64,000 nt of DNA from UBA5336 sp964492485 (GCA_964492485.1 CAZBKM010000003.1:1-64000); one strand, 5' to 3'; numbered from the stretch's first letter, positions 26,757-36,072 are shown. A program made the numbers and translations. The notes: generated from the letters alone by a model not told the origin.

Positions 26757-27911
26757 TCACCTGGTCGCAGTGTCGACCATCGCGACGTCGACCGCAGCCA
26801 GCCCAGTGCGAAAGTGCGCCGGCTTTGCCAGTTTTGGAAGGGCGAGCATGGCATCAATGGCCGCCTTGGCCTTCACGCGCGTGGCCTCGTCAATGTTCAC
26901 CTCATGCTGGCCAGTCCGCAGGCAGTCCAGAATGTTTTCCAGCGTGATCCGCTTCATATGCGGGCACAGATTGCACGGGCGGACGAAATCCGTATCCGGA
27001 TTGTCGGCGGCCACATTATCGCTCATCGAGCATTCCGTGAGCAGGACCACCTTACGGGGACTGTGCTCGCTGACATAGGAGGACAGCGCCGAGGTCGACC
27101 CGGCGAAGTCGGCCGCTTCCAGCACGTCGGGTGGGCATTCGGGGTGGGCCAGCACCGTGACGCCGGGATAGGCGTCACGTAACTGCAGGATGTCTTCGGC
27201 ACTGAACAGCTCATGCACCTCGCACGCGCCCGGCCAGGTCAGGATGCGAATATCGGTCATGGCGGCGACGTTCTTGGCCAGGTACTGATCCGGGACAAGG
27301 ATGACCGTGTCGCTGTTCCAGTCCCGCGCAACCGCCTCGACCACCTGAACCGCATTGGACGACGTGCAGGTGATGTCGCATTCCGCCTTCACGTCTGCGG
27401 TCGTGTTCACATAGGTGACCACGGGAACATGCGGATAACGGGCCTTGATGAGCCGCACATCCGCGCCGGTGATCGACGCGGCGAGCGAACAGCCGGCTTC
27501 CAGGCTGGGGATAAGCACCGTTTTCTCCGGCGCGAGAATCTTCGACGTCTCGGCCATGAAGTGCACGCCGGCCTGCACGATGGTCTGCGCACTGGTCTCC
27601 GCCGCCTCTCGGGCGAGCTGCAGGCTGTCGCCACGGAAATCGCCCACCAGCCGAAAAATGTCCGGCGTCATGTAGTTGTGCGCGAGAATGACCCCGTTCT
27701 TCTGGGCTTTCAGCCGGTTGATCTCTGCCACAAGCGGGGCCACGCCCGGCCATTCCATGGGCGTGATGAAATCCTGCACGAGCGGATAGAGTGCGTCGGT
27801 CTCGGCCTTAACGGCATCGTCATAAGCCAGCCCGCGGGCTTCGGCCGACGTCTGGGTGTGCCCCGGCGTAGGCGTCGGACAACCGGGTCCGGAATCGATC
27901 AGTCGCGCCAT
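26757..27911 (-). CDS. nadA: Quinolinate synthase
   Basis: A 384-residue 4Fe-4S enzyme condensing iminoaspartate with dihydroxyacetone phosphate to quinolinate. Cluster cysteines are expected in SLEAGCSLA (Cys141), TWPGACEVH (Cys230) and the C-terminal RPCNLCPHMKRI (Cys313/316). AHNYMTPDIF and YVNTTADVKAECD line the substrate site. It is the first gene of the minus-strand operon nadA-X-Y-nadB-nadC. Two similar palindromes lie in its upstream region (27939-27959 and 28010-28030), suggesting repression by an NAD-responsive regulator. Confidence 0.97.
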   Translation of the reverse strand: MARLIDSGPGCPTPTPGHTQTSAEARGLAYDDAVKAETDALYPLVQDFITPMEWPGVAPLVAEINRLKAQKNGVILAHNYMTPDIFRLVGDFRGDSLQLAREAAETSAQTIVQAGVHFMAETSKILAPEKTVLIPSLEAGCSLAASITGADVRLIKARYPHVPVVTYVNTTADVKAECDITCTSSNAVQVVEAVARDWNSDTVILVPDQYLAKNVAAMTDIRILTWPGACEVHELFSAEDILQLRDAYPGVTVLAHPECPPDVLEAADFAGSTSALSSYVSEHSPRKVVLLTECSMSDNVAADNPDTDFVRPCNLCPHMKRITLENILDCLRTGQHEVNIDEATRVKAKAAIDAMLALPKLAKPAHFRTGLAAVDVAMVDTATR

Positions 27912-27938
27912 GGGGTCTCTCCTTCCAGGGCACTGCCC

Positions 27939-27959
27939 TTTTGCTCCCTGTGAGCATAA
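27939..27959 (-). promoter_or_regulatory. Palindromic operator candidate 1 before nadA
   Basis: A 21-base imperfect palindrome with outer arms TTTTGCTC and GAGCATAA (8 of 10 arm positions pair). It starts 28 bases before the nadA ATG and resembles site 2 at 28010-28030, sharing the half-site TGAGCATAA. Confidence 0.55.
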
Positions 27960-28009
27960 TGTGGGTGCGATCTTTCAGGGATCAAGCGATTTCCTGTCCA
28001 CCACCCGAC

Positions 28010-28030
28010 TTATGCGCAATCTGAGCATAA
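28010..28030 (-). promoter_or_regulatory. Palindromic operator candidate 2 before nadA
   Basis: A 21-base imperfect palindrome TTATGCGCA..TGAGCATAA (8 of 10 positions pair). Its centre is 71 bases from that of site 1, close to seven helical turns, so both would face the same side of the DNA. This fits a dimeric repressor of NAD genes, of NadQ or NrtR type; which one cannot be decided here. Confidence 0.6.
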
Positions 28031-28152
28031 ACTAGTCCAGCCATGTCCGCGCGACAAGGGGTGTTTCGGGATGCGACAGTCACGTTCGTGACGACCGGGG
28101 GCGGTCGGTTCCCGTTTGGGCGCGGCGGCACGCCCCGCCAGCGAATCGTCCC

Positions 28153-28240
28153 GTCAATCAGAGCCGATGAAGAAACGCTGGGGTCTTGTCTGGGGCAGGC
28201 TTGACGCCAGCCGGTTCCCACCTTGCCGGGAAATGCCCTA
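28153..28240. repeat. Decayed hairpin repeat copy R4 (H1-H2)
   Basis: The order TCAATCAGAG..GATGAAGA..CGCTGGGGTCTTGT..GCAGGCTTGACGC..CCGGTTCCCACCTTGCC..GAAATGCCCTA follows the H1-H2 modules of R7 and R9 base for base with many substitutions. It is an old copy, 38 bases before the MFS start. Confidence 0.65.
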
Positions 28241-28277
28241 AGTCAAGCCTCCAGCCATCAGATCAGGCGGAGCGCGC

Positions 28278-29582
28278 GTGTCCACATCAACCCACAGGGA
28301 AGCCAGTCTGTCCATCACGTCCGAGGATGACGGGCGCGTCTGCCTGGATATTCCCGATGCCGCCTGCCAGGCGGAACCCCGAAACATGGCGGTTCATGTC
28401 CTGTCGCTCGCGGCGACCAAGATGGCCGATGGGCTCATCGATCCTAAACTCGTGCTGAGCTGGCTGCTCACAGCCCTGGGCGCGCCCGCCGCCCTTGTCG
28501 GCCTGCTTGTGCCAATCCGGGAGGCTGGCGCCCTCCTGCCACAACTTTTTACCGCGGCGTCGATCCGGGCGCTGCCGGTCCGCAAATGGGTCTGGGCCGG
28601 AGGCAGTGCCGTACAGGGTCTGTGCGCGGTCGGGATGGGTCTGTCGGCATGGCATCTGGACGGCGCTGCCGCCGGGTTTGCCATACTTGGATTGCTGTGC
28701 GTCCTGGCCCTCGCGCGCAGCGCCTGTTCGGTTGCCTACAAGGACGTGCTCGGCAAGACCGTCGACAGGGCGCGGCGGGGCCGGGCGACGGGGCTTGCCT
28801 CCTCCCTGGCGGCAGGCGGGGTCCTGGTCTTCGCGTTTGTGCTCGCCAGCGATATGGTGGCCAAGCCGGTACTGGTGCCTTTGGCCCTGGTGCTTGCCGG
28901 TGTCTTGTGGATCGCAGCGGCCATGGTTTTCTCGACCCTGGGCGAGGTTCCCGGCGCGACCGAGGGCGGCGGCAGTGCGTTCCAGACCGCGCGGCGCCAC
29001 CTGTCCTGGCTTGTCACGCACAGGTGCCTGCGTCGTTTCGTGGCGGTGCGGGCATTGCTGACAGCCACCGCGCTCGCGCCACCCTTCATGGTCGCACATA
29101 CTGGTGATGTCACGGGAGGCATGAGCTATGGGGGCCTCGGATTTCTGGTCTTCGCCTCGGCCATGGCCGGGCTCCTGTCATCCTATGTCTGGGGCCGGTT
29201 GGCCGATGTCTCGTCGCGACATGTCCTGGTCGCGTCCGGCGCAACGGGCGGTGCCGCTCTGGCAGGGACGGTGATTGCGGGCGGGGTAGGGCTGATCGGC
29301 CTGCCTGGCGTGCTGCCGGCGCTGCTGTTCGTTCTGATGATCGCCTATCAGGGCGTTCGGCTCGGCCGGTCCACCCATCTGGTGGACATGGCGACGGAGG
29401 AGACGCGCGCGGGCTACACCGCGCTGTCGAACACGGTCATCGGACTGGTCCTGCTGGCGGGCGGGGCATTTTCCCTGCTCGCCGCAGCGCTGGGGACGGG
29501 TGCCGTGCTTGCCGCGATGGCCGTGATGTGCCTTCTCGCAGTGCCCGCTGCCCTGGGTCTGGACGAGGTCCAGACGGGTTAG
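28278..29582 (+). CDS. MFS transporter of unknown substrate
   Basis: A 434-residue membrane protein with about twelve hydrophobic segments. After a 35-residue hydrophilic leader come VHVLSLAATKMADGLIDPK and the loop LGKTVDRARRGRATGLASS, which resembles the MFS signature between helices 4 and 5. A second loop (GRLADVSSRHVL, after helix 8) is the usual MFS repeat of that motif. The GTG start follows GGCGGAG. The substrate cannot be inferred; proximity to nadA may suggest a precursor or be fortuitous. The TAG stop coincides with the first bases of repeat R5. Confidence 0.75.
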   Translation: MSTSTHREASLSITSEDDGRVCLDIPDAACQAEPRNMAVHVLSLAATKMADGLIDPKLVLSWLLTALGAPAALVGLLVPIREAGALLPQLFTAASIRALPVRKWVWAGGSAVQGLCAVGMGLSAWHLDGAAAGFAILGLLCVLALARSACSVAYKDVLGKTVDRARRGRATGLASSLAAGGVLVFAFVLASDMVAKPVLVPLALVLAGVLWIAAAMVFSTLGEVPGATEGGGSAFQTARRHLSWLVTHRCLRRFVAVRALLTATALAPPFMVAHTGDVTGGMSYGGLGFLVFASAMAGLLSSYVWGRLADVSSRHVLVASGATGGAALAGTVIAGGVGLIGLPGVLPALLFVLMIAYQGVRLGRSTHLVDMATEETRAGYTALSNTVIGLVLLAGGAFSLLAAALGTGAVLAAMAVMCLLAVPAALGLDEVQTG

Positions 29583-29783
29583 CGCATTTTCAAGCGACGT
29601 GGGCACCGATTTGCGTTAAAGCCCCGGTCTTTCGTTTCGCTCCGGACCGTCGCTTTACATCATTGCTTTTGTGCAAGTGTCCGTTCGCAACCGGGTCCGT
29701 TTGCTCCGAACTTGCTCCAAGAAAATGCCCGGAGGCAAGACCATGGCGCATCTTCACTGACCCAGACTGACTTGAAGATGCGC
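29580..29783. repeat. Interspersed hairpin repeat copy R5 (H2-H3-H4-H1)
   Basis: Truncated H2 (29580-29622), H3 lacking its outer left arm (29623-29660), an intact H4 (GCAAGT near 29673, ACTTGC near 29710), then H1 (GCGCATCTTCA at 29746-29756, TGAAGATGCGC at 29773-29783). The upstream gene's stop TAG is the first codon. The element separates convergent genes. Confidence 0.85.
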
Positions 29784-29825
29784 GGGCGCCGGCCCAGGAC
29801 TGATGGGTCTGGACCCCGTGGTTGC

Positions 29826-30272
29826 TTACGATTTTGCGGCCGCCTCTTTGGCCCCCAATCGGGCCAGCATATCGGCGCGTTCATTGCCCGGGTCACCGGC
29901 ATGGCCCTTCACCCAGACCCACTCGATCTCGTGACGGGCGCACGCGGTATCGAGGGCCTGCCAAAGGTCGCGGTTCTTCACGGGCGCCTTCGAGGCGGTC
30001 TTCCAGCCATTGCGTTTCCAGCCATGGATCCAGCGGGTAAGGCCGTCCTTCACATACGTGCTGTCGGTATGAAGCCGCACCCGGCTGGGCCGGCGCAGGG
30101 CGGACAGCGCTTCGATCGCGGCCATCAGTTCCATGCGATTGTTGGTGGTCTCCGCCTCGCCGCCATGGAGCTCCTTCTCATGGTCGCCCCATTTCAGTAC
30201 AGCGCCCCAGCCGCCGGGACCGGGATTGCCGCTGCAGGCGCCGTCGGTCCAGATTTCGACGATGTTGGCCAT
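29826..30272 (-). CDS. rnhA: Ribonuclease HI
   Basis: A 148-residue RNase H that cleaves RNA in RNA:DNA hybrids. All four catalytic acids are present: Asp10 (WTDGAC), Glu48 (RMELMA), Asp70 (HTDSTY) and Asp134 (ERADML), plus His in VKGHAGDPGN. Length and motifs match the E. coli type. It follows thrB on the same strand, as in many alphaproteobacteria, separated by 82 bases. Confidence 0.97.
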   Translation of the reverse strand: MANIVEIWTDGACSGNPGPGGWGAVLKWGDHEKELHGGEAETTNNRMELMAAIEALSALRRPSRVRLHTDSTYVKDGLTRWIHGWKRNGWKTASKAPVKNRDLWQALDTACARHEIEWVWVKGHAGDPGNERADMLARLGAKEAAAKS

Positions 30273-30354
30273 GGCAGGCTCCTGGGGACAGGGGCGGAGG
30301 GGGGGCGTCGAAGGCCCGCTTGGCGCCCTGGGCTAGGGGGCGCCGGCGTTACGA

Positions 30355-31335
30355 TCAAGCGCCATAATCCCCCGGACCGCCGGCTTGCCTGTGGAACCTC
30401 AGGCGTGCGGCATAGTCCAGCGGATCCTTGGGGCGGACCAGGGCATCGTCGGGCGTGTCGGCCCAGTCCACGAGACGGGTGAGGAAGAAGCGCATGGCCG
30501 CTCCCAACCCCAGGACGGGCAGGGCGTCGCGCTCGTCGGCTCGCAGTGTGCGGCGAGACTCGTAGCCGGCGATCAGGGCGGCCCCTTTGCTGAAATTGTA
30601 CTGCAGCCCTCCGGCGCTGTTACCGCCTTCGAACGCCCAGGCATTCAGGCAGACGGCGATGTCATAAGCCAGCACGTCGCTGCAGGCGAAGTAGAAGTCT
30701 ATGGCGCCGGTGAATGTCTCGCCGAGGAAGAAGGCGTTGTCCGGGAACAGGTCCGCATGGATCGTCCCGCGCGGGAGGGCGCGGGTGAGCCCCCGGGCAT
30801 GGCGGATCCGGACGAGGTCGCTGGAAATTTCGGCGGCAAGGCCGGCCTGCAGCGCATCGGCCTGTGCCTCCCGGCCCGCCCAGAGCCTGGGCCAGGCCGG
30901 TGGTCCAAGATCGTTCTCCCGGTGCTGGTCGAAATCCGCAAGTGCGGCGTGCATGTCGGCCAAGGCCGCGCCCAGCGCATGGCATTGGCCCCGCGTGGGG
31001 GTGTTCGGGCTCAACCCGTCCAGAAAGCTCACGATCACGGCCGGACGCCCGGCGAGCGTGCGAAGCGCCGCACCGTCCCGCGCCGCGATCGGCGTCGGAC
31101 ATGGGAAACCACGGGCGGCCAGGTGCTGTTTCAGGGCAATGAAATAAGGCAGATCCTCGGGTTTCGCGCGCTTCTCGAACAAGGTCAGGATGAAGCGGCC
31201 CGAGGGAGTCTCCAGGTAGAAATTGGAGTTCTCCACGCCTTCTGCGATGCCTTTGAAACTGGTGGCAGGCCCCAGGTCGTAGGCCTCGAGGAACGAGGCC
31301 AGGGTTTCCGCATCGACCTGGGTGTAGACTGCCAT
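30355..31335 (-). CDS. thrB: Homoserine kinase, ThrB2 (aminoglycoside-phosphotransferase fold)
   Basis: A 326-residue kinase of the APH fold, typical of alphaproteobacterial homoserine kinases. It has AVYTQVDAETLASFLEAYDLG at the start, GVENSNFYLETPSG (nucleotide loop), catalytic TIHADLFPDNAFF (near 201-213) and TGAIDFYFACSD (metal-binding aspartate). It phosphorylates homoserine in threonine synthesis. rnhA follows on the same strand. Confidence 0.93.
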   Translation of the reverse strand: MAVYTQVDAETLASFLEAYDLGPATSFKGIAEGVENSNFYLETPSGRFILTLFEKRAKPEDLPYFIALKQHLAARGFPCPTPIAARDGAALRTLAGRPAVIVSFLDGLSPNTPTRGQCHALGAALADMHAALADFDQHRENDLGPPAWPRLWAGREAQADALQAGLAAEISSDLVRIRHARGLTRALPRGTIHADLFPDNAFFLGETFTGAIDFYFACSDVLAYDIAVCLNAWAFEGGNSAGGLQYNFSKGAALIAGYESRRTLRADERDALPVLGLGAAMRFFLTRLVDWADTPDDALVRPKDPLDYAARLRFHRQAGGPGDYGA

Positions 31336-31344
31336 GGGCGCCGT

Positions 31345-32835
31345 TTAGCCGCCCCGTCCCAGCATGTCACGCTGCAGTGTCCGGCCCGCCAGCAGGTAAT
31401 GCAGGGCTGCCCAGCCGTAGAGCGACGTGAAGATGATGATCGACCATTGCAGGCCCATCGCGTCCGCGCGGTCGCATGACGCGGCCAGATCCGCGGCGAG
31501 GCTGGCGGTGTTGCGGCACATGTCCAGCGTCAGTGTCGCATCGGCGCCCGAGAGGAACATGTCCTTCAGGATCGTGGACAGGAAACCGATCGTCGGCGGA
31601 CCGAGCCCATAGCCCAGCAGATTGACGATGAACAGGGTGATGGCGACGGCCGTCGCGCGCATCCGGCTGTCGACCACGCCGCCGGCCACGGCATACATCG
31701 GCCCCAGATAGAAATAGTGGAGCGTGGCGGCCGCCATCAGCGGCGGCATGGCCAGCCAAAGATTGTCCAGCATGAATCCGACCGCATAGAGCGGCACCGA
31801 GACCCCCATGCCCAGTGCGGGCAGCCAGGACAGGGCGGTCGGATGGGTCTTGACCATCTTGTCGGCGAGGTAGCCGGAGCCGAATACGCCGATCGCCGCC
31901 ATCAGACCGATGATCACGCCGAACAGGACGGACGCTGTCTGAATGTCCAGCCCATGGGTGCGGATCAGGAAGGAGGTCGTGAACTGGCCGACACCGTAGC
32001 CCACGAAACTGGCAACCGTCGCTCCGGCGACGATGTGCCAGAAGGTCGGTTTGGCCTTGAGAATGCGGAGGACTTCGCCAAACCCGGCCTTTTCCTTGTT
32101 CTGCAGCTCTGCGGGGTCGGTATAGCCGCGCGGCGGCTCCTTCACCGTGAAACGCACCGTCAGCGCCACGATCACCCCGGGAATGCCCACCAGGATGAAG
32201 GCGACACGCCAGCCCTCGACACTCGACCAGTCGATGGCGTTGGCAAGTCCGGTCATGCCCCAGGCGAGCAGCAGGGCCTCGACATTCTCCCCGGCCAGGT
32301 TGCCCGCCACGAAGCCGCCGAAGACCGCTGCGAACATCCCGCCAAGGGGCACGCCGAGGGCATAGATCGACACGGCCGTCGCGCGGCTCGTCGGCCGGAA
32401 ATAGTCCGCGATCAGCGACTGGGCGGGCGGGGTGCACCCGGCTTCGCCGATGGACACGCCGATGCGGAACAGGAACAGGACCAGGAACGACGTGGCGATG
32501 CCGCACAGGGCGGTCATCAGGCTCCACAGCGCGATCGAGACGGTGATGATCCACACCCGGTTCACCCGTTCCGACACCCGCGCGATCGGCACGCCGAGCA
32601 GTGTGTAGAGGATGGCGAAGGCGGGACCGCCCAGCATCCCCATCTGCCAGTCCTCCAGGCCGAACGAGTCCTTGATCGGCTCGGTCAGGATGTTGATGAT
32701 CGTGCGGTCGATGAAGTTGAAGACATACACCACCAGCAGGGCGCCCAGCACATAGGCGCGGTAGCCGGGGGTGCCAAATCCGGTCGCGGGCGAGCCGAGG
32801 TCGGGGGTCGAGGTCGCGGTCGCGGACTCCGTCAT
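31345..32835 (-). CDS. MFS transporter, Spinster-like (second of tandem pair)
   Basis: A 496-residue transporter with twelve predicted helices. N-terminal segment YVFNFIDRTIINILTEPIK, loop GVPIARVSERVNRVW (motif A position), and GEAGCTPPAQSLIADYFRP (motif between helices 4-5) are shared almost word for word with the next gene upstream, so they are tandem duplicates. A loop before the last helix contains a Cys pair (MCRNTASLAADLAASC). Relatives are annotated as Spinster-type or sugar-phosphate-like MFS; the substrate is unknown. The ATG is 17 bases after the stop of the partner gene. Confidence 0.85.
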   Translation of the reverse strand: MTESATATSTPDLGSPATGFGTPGYRAYVLGALLVVYVFNFIDRTIINILTEPIKDSFGLEDWQMGMLGGPAFAILYTLLGVPIARVSERVNRVWIITVSIALWSLMTALCGIATSFLVLFLFRIGVSIGEAGCTPPAQSLIADYFRPTSRATAVSIYALGVPLGGMFAAVFGGFVAGNLAGENVEALLLAWGMTGLANAIDWSSVEGWRVAFILVGIPGVIVALTVRFTVKEPPRGYTDPAELQNKEKAGFGEVLRILKAKPTFWHIVAGATVASFVGYGVGQFTTSFLIRTHGLDIQTASVLFGVIIGLMAAIGVFGSGYLADKMVKTHPTALSWLPALGMGVSVPLYAVGFMLDNLWLAMPPLMAAATLHYFYLGPMYAVAGGVVDSRMRATAVAITLFIVNLLGYGLGPPTIGFLSTILKDMFLSGADATLTLDMCRNTASLAADLAASCDRADAMGLQWSIIIFTSLYGWAALHYLLAGRTLQRDMLGRGG

Positions 32836-32852
32836 GGACGTTTACTCCTCCA

Positions 32853-34346
32853 CTAGGTGCCGGCGACCATGTCCCGCCTCAGAAAGCGGGCCGACAGGAA
32901 GTATCCGGTCGCGGCGATGATGAATATCAGGACAGTGGCAGCCATGGACTGTTTAAGTCCGCCACCATAGGCTTCACGGCAGGCGAGTTGCTGGGCATCG
33001 GTCAGGGCGGACAGATCGCGCGCCTTGCAAACGTCGACGCTGAAGCTTTCGGGCAGTCCCGCGGCCGACATCTGGACCTTCATGAAGATGTCGCTGAGGA
33101 GGCCGACGAAGGGTGGGCCGATGCCATTCCCCACAAGGCTGACGATGAGCAGAAGGATCGCGATGGCCGTGGCGCGGGAACGCGCACTGACCACGCCCTG
33201 TCCGATGGTGTACTGGGCGCCGAGATAGGCGTAGTGGGCCACCGCCGCCAGACACCACAGGACGAACACCGTGGTCAGGTCCGTGGAATAGAAGGCGCCG
33301 ATATAGAGCGGGATCGCCGCCAGCAGCCCCACCCCCGGCAGCCACGCGACCACGGTCGGGAAGCGCGGCGCCAGGCGCTCCGAGAAGAAGCCGCCGGCGA
33401 AGGTTCCGATCGCCGCGGCCACTGCAAACGGCGCGCCGTAGAAGATGGCCGCCTCGCGCACGTCGATGCCGTGGACCCGCTGCAGGAACGGCGCCTGGAA
33501 ATTGATGAGGCCATAGCCCACGAACGCGACAAGCGAGGCGCCCATCGTCATCCACCAGAAGCTCGGCTTTCGGGCCAGTTCCTTGAACGCCTCGCCGAAG
33601 CCGGCCTTGGGCTGGGGGGACGTGCTTGGCGGATCGGAATAGCCCCGTGGCGGTTCCTCGATCGTGAGCCAGACCATCAGGGCGACGAAAACGCCTGGCA
33701 GGCCGATCACCACGAAGGCGATGCGCCAGCCCTCGATCTCGGTCCAGTCCAGACCGGAAAAGAGGAGGCCGAGTCCGATTCCATCCAGCCATGCGCCGAA
33801 TTGCGGTCCGGTCAGGCCGGCAATCGCGCCCCCGAACAGTTGCGCCAGTACGGCACCCAGCGTCACGCCCATGGAATAGATGCCGAGCGCATTGACCCGT
33901 GACCGGGCGGGATAATAGTCCCCGATGATCGAGTTGGCCGGAGGCGTGCACCCTGCCTCGCCGATGGCCACGCCGATCCGGAACAGCAGCAGCATCGTGA
34001 ACGACACCGCCAGGCCGCACAGTGCGGTCATGACCGACCAGAGGATCACGCACACGGCAATGATCCGGATCCGGTTCGACCGGTCGGCCCACATGGCGAT
34101 CGGGATGCCCATTGCCGCATAGAAGAGCGCAAAGGGCGGACCGGCCAGAAGCCCCCATTGGAAGTCGTTGAGTTCGAACGTGTTGATGATCGGCTGGGCG
34201 ACAACCGAAATCAGGGTACGGTCCACGAAATTCAGGGTGTAGACCAGCATCAGCGACAGCAGGACAAAGCTGCGGTACGGCTTCGTGCCGTAACCCGTAA
34301 CATGTCCTGCCTGGTCGGACGTCGCGCCCGCCGCTGTCGCCGTCAT
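32853..34346 (-). CDS. MFS transporter, Spinster-like (first of tandem pair)
   Basis: A 497-residue paralogue of the gene at 31345-32835, with the same landmarks: YTLNFVDRTLISVVAQPI, GIPIAMWADRSNRIR and GEAGCTPPANSIIGDYYP. Its last periplasmic loop also carries two cysteines (VCKARDLSALTDAQQLAC), a feature that may form a disulfide in both proteins. It is the first gene of the pair, with its promoter in 34347-34454 where nothing specific was recognised. The substrate is unknown. Confidence 0.85.
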   Translation of the reverse strand: MTATAAGATSDQAGHVTGYGTKPYRSFVLLSLMLVYTLNFVDRTLISVVAQPIINTFELNDFQWGLLAGPPFALFYAAMGIPIAMWADRSNRIRIIAVCVILWSVMTALCGLAVSFTMLLLFRIGVAIGEAGCTPPANSIIGDYYPARSRVNALGIYSMGVTLGAVLAQLFGGAIAGLTGPQFGAWLDGIGLGLLFSGLDWTEIEGWRIAFVVIGLPGVFVALMVWLTIEEPPRGYSDPPSTSPQPKAGFGEAFKELARKPSFWWMTMGASLVAFVGYGLINFQAPFLQRVHGIDVREAAIFYGAPFAVAAAIGTFAGGFFSERLAPRFPTVVAWLPGVGLLAAIPLYIGAFYSTDLTTVFVLWCLAAVAHYAYLGAQYTIGQGVVSARSRATAIAILLLIVSLVGNGIGPPFVGLLSDIFMKVQMSAAGLPESFSVDVCKARDLSALTDAQQLACREAYGGGLKQSMAATVLIFIIAATGYFLSARFLRRDMVAGT

Positions 34347-34454
34347 GCCGCTTTTCCTCCCGCGCGCTCGTCTGCAGCGCTTTGTGGTTGCGGTACGCTA
34401 ATGGGGGCGGTCGCGCAATGGCAACGCCTTTTTTCCGGGCGTTCACGCGGCGGG

Positions 34455-35138
34455 TCAGATAAGCCCGGCGGACTTGAAGCTCGTCACCCCGCCGCGCCCG
34501 GCGATCAGGTGATCGTGAACCGCGATCTCCAGCGCGGCGAGGGCATCCACGATCTCGCGCGTCATCTCGATATCGGCCCGCGACGGGGTCGTGTCGCCGG
34601 ACGGATGATTGTGCACCAGGATCACCGCCGTGGCGGCCAGCTCCAGGGCGCGGCGAGCGATCTCGCGCGGGTAGACGGGGGCGTGATCCACCGTACCAAC
34701 GCCCATGGTCTCGTCGGCGATCAATTGGTTTTTCCGGTCAAGGAACAGGACCCGGAACTGTTCGCGCGGCTCGTGCTGTAGCTGGCTGCGCACATAGGCA
34801 AGGAGCGCGTTCCATGAAGAGATGACGGGTCGCTGCCCCAGCGTCTCGCGTACCGCCCTGGCCTGCAATTCATGGGTCGCCTTGAGATAGGCCGCCGCCG
34901 CCTCGCCCATGCCCTTGACCTGAACGAGCTGGTCCACCGGCGCAGCGAAGATTGCCGACACGGCTCCGAACCGCGCCAGCAGCGCCTTGGCGACGGGTTT
35001 CACGTCGCGTCTGGGGAGGAAGGCGAAAAGCAGGACTTCCAGAAGTTCGTAATCGTCCAGCGCGCCGGGTCCGCGCGTCAGGAGGCGCGTGCGCAGGCGC
35101 TCCCTGTGGCCCTGCCAATGAATGGGCGCATCGGACAC
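34455..35138 (-). CDS. radC: RadC-family JAB-domain protein
   Basis: A 227-residue protein with an N-terminal helix-hairpin-helix-like region (YELLEVLLFAFLPRRDV, VKGMGEAAA) and a C-terminal JAB/MPN domain with the metal motif HNHPSGDTTPSRAD. The name radC is historical; a DNA-repair role is not established. The GTG at 35138 was chosen because a GGAGGAG ribosome site sits seven bases upstream; an ATG at 35207 would add an unconserved hydrophobic leader. The frame lies just downstream of map on the minus strand. Confidence 0.9.
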   Translation of the reverse strand: MSDAPIHWQGHRERLRTRLLTRGPGALDDYELLEVLLFAFLPRRDVKPVAKALLARFGAVSAIFAAPVDQLVQVKGMGEAAAAYLKATHELQARAVRETLGQRPVISSWNALLAYVRSQLQHEPREQFRVLFLDRKNQLIADETMGVGTVDHAPVYPREIARRALELAATAVILVHNHPSGDTTPSRADIEMTREIVDALAALEIAVHDHLIAGRGGVTSFKSAGLI

Positions 35139-35216
35139 GTGGTCGGCTCCTCCAGACCGGCGAAGCCTTAGCAAAACAACCAGGAAAGGAAAGTGGCCGC
35201 AGTGCAACCCCAGGGG

Positions 35217-36050
35217 CTACGCCGACTGACGTGCGACCGTATGCGGCTTGTGCCAGCCCCTCGGCGAGGTCGTGAAGATCTCGACCCCGGTCTCGGTCAC
35301 ACCAACCGAATGCTCGAACTGGGCGGAGAGCTGGCGGTCCCGCGTCACGGCGGTCCAGCCGTCCGACAGGATCGCGGCGTCCTTCCGCCCGAGATTGAGC
35401 ATCGGCTCGACAGTGAAGAACATACCGGGCTTGAGTTCGGGCCCTGTACCGGGCCTTGCAGCATGGACGACATTGGGTTCGTCGTGGAACAGGCGGCCGA
35501 GACCATGGCCGCAGAAATCCTCAACCACGGACACCCGGTTGCGCCGGGCGACCGCTTCGATGGCAGCGCCGATGTCGCCGAGACGGGCACCCGGTTTCAC
35601 GGCGGCGATGCCCGCCATCATGGCGTCATAGGTCACGTCGATCAGCCGTTCTGCCTTTCGCTTCGGCTCGCCGGCCACATACATCCGCGAATGGTCGCCG
35701 TGCCAGCCATCCAGGATCAGCGTCACGTCGATGTTCAGTATGTCGCCGTCCTTGAGCGGACGGTTGCCGGGGATTCCGTGACAGATCACGTGGTTCAGCG
35801 AGATGCAGGAGGCATGGCGATAGCCGCGATAGCCCACCGTCGCCGGCAGTGCCCCATGGTCGAGGATGAAGTCGAGAACCAGCGCATCGAGGTGGGCGGT
35901 GGTCACGCCTGGTCGGACCTCCGCCACCAGCATGTCCAGACATTCGGCCACCAGCCTGCCGGCGCGGCGCATCCCCTCGAATCCCGCCTCGTCGTGAAGG
36001 CGGATTTCGCCCGTTCGCATGGGCAGAAGCGTATCGGCATCGTGCGTCAT
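35217..36050 (-). CDS. map: Methionine aminopeptidase, type I
   Basis: A 277-residue metalloenzyme removing initiator methionine. Visible ligands are Asp in LNIDVTLILDGWHGDHSRM (two aspartates), His in GHGLGRLFHDEPN, Glu in FTVEPMLNLG and a final Glu in QFEHSVGVTETG. It has a 30-residue N-terminal leader typical of the alphaproteobacterial form and no zinc-finger extension. sfsA ends 22 bases upstream on the same strand, and radC follows. Confidence 0.96.
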   Translation of the reverse strand: MTHDADTLLPMRTGEIRLHDEAGFEGMRRAGRLVAECLDMLVAEVRPGVTTAHLDALVLDFILDHGALPATVGYRGYRHASCISLNHVICHGIPGNRPLKDGDILNIDVTLILDGWHGDHSRMYVAGEPKRKAERLIDVTYDAMMAGIAAVKPGARLGDIGAAIEAVARRNRVSVVEDFCGHGLGRLFHDEPNVVHAARPGTGPELKPGMFFTVEPMLNLGRKDAAILSDGWTAVTRDRQLSAQFEHSVGVTETGVEIFTTSPRGWHKPHTVARQSA

Positions 36051-36072
36051 GTCAGGTCCACGGCCTCGCCGG

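Larger units (their letters stand above)
27912..28277. other. Divergent intergenic region nadA / MFS gene
   Basis: This 366-base region holds the two nadA-proximal palindromes, a stretch without recognisable features, and a decayed copy of the hairpin repeat (R4). No additional gene is supported. Confidence 0.6.
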
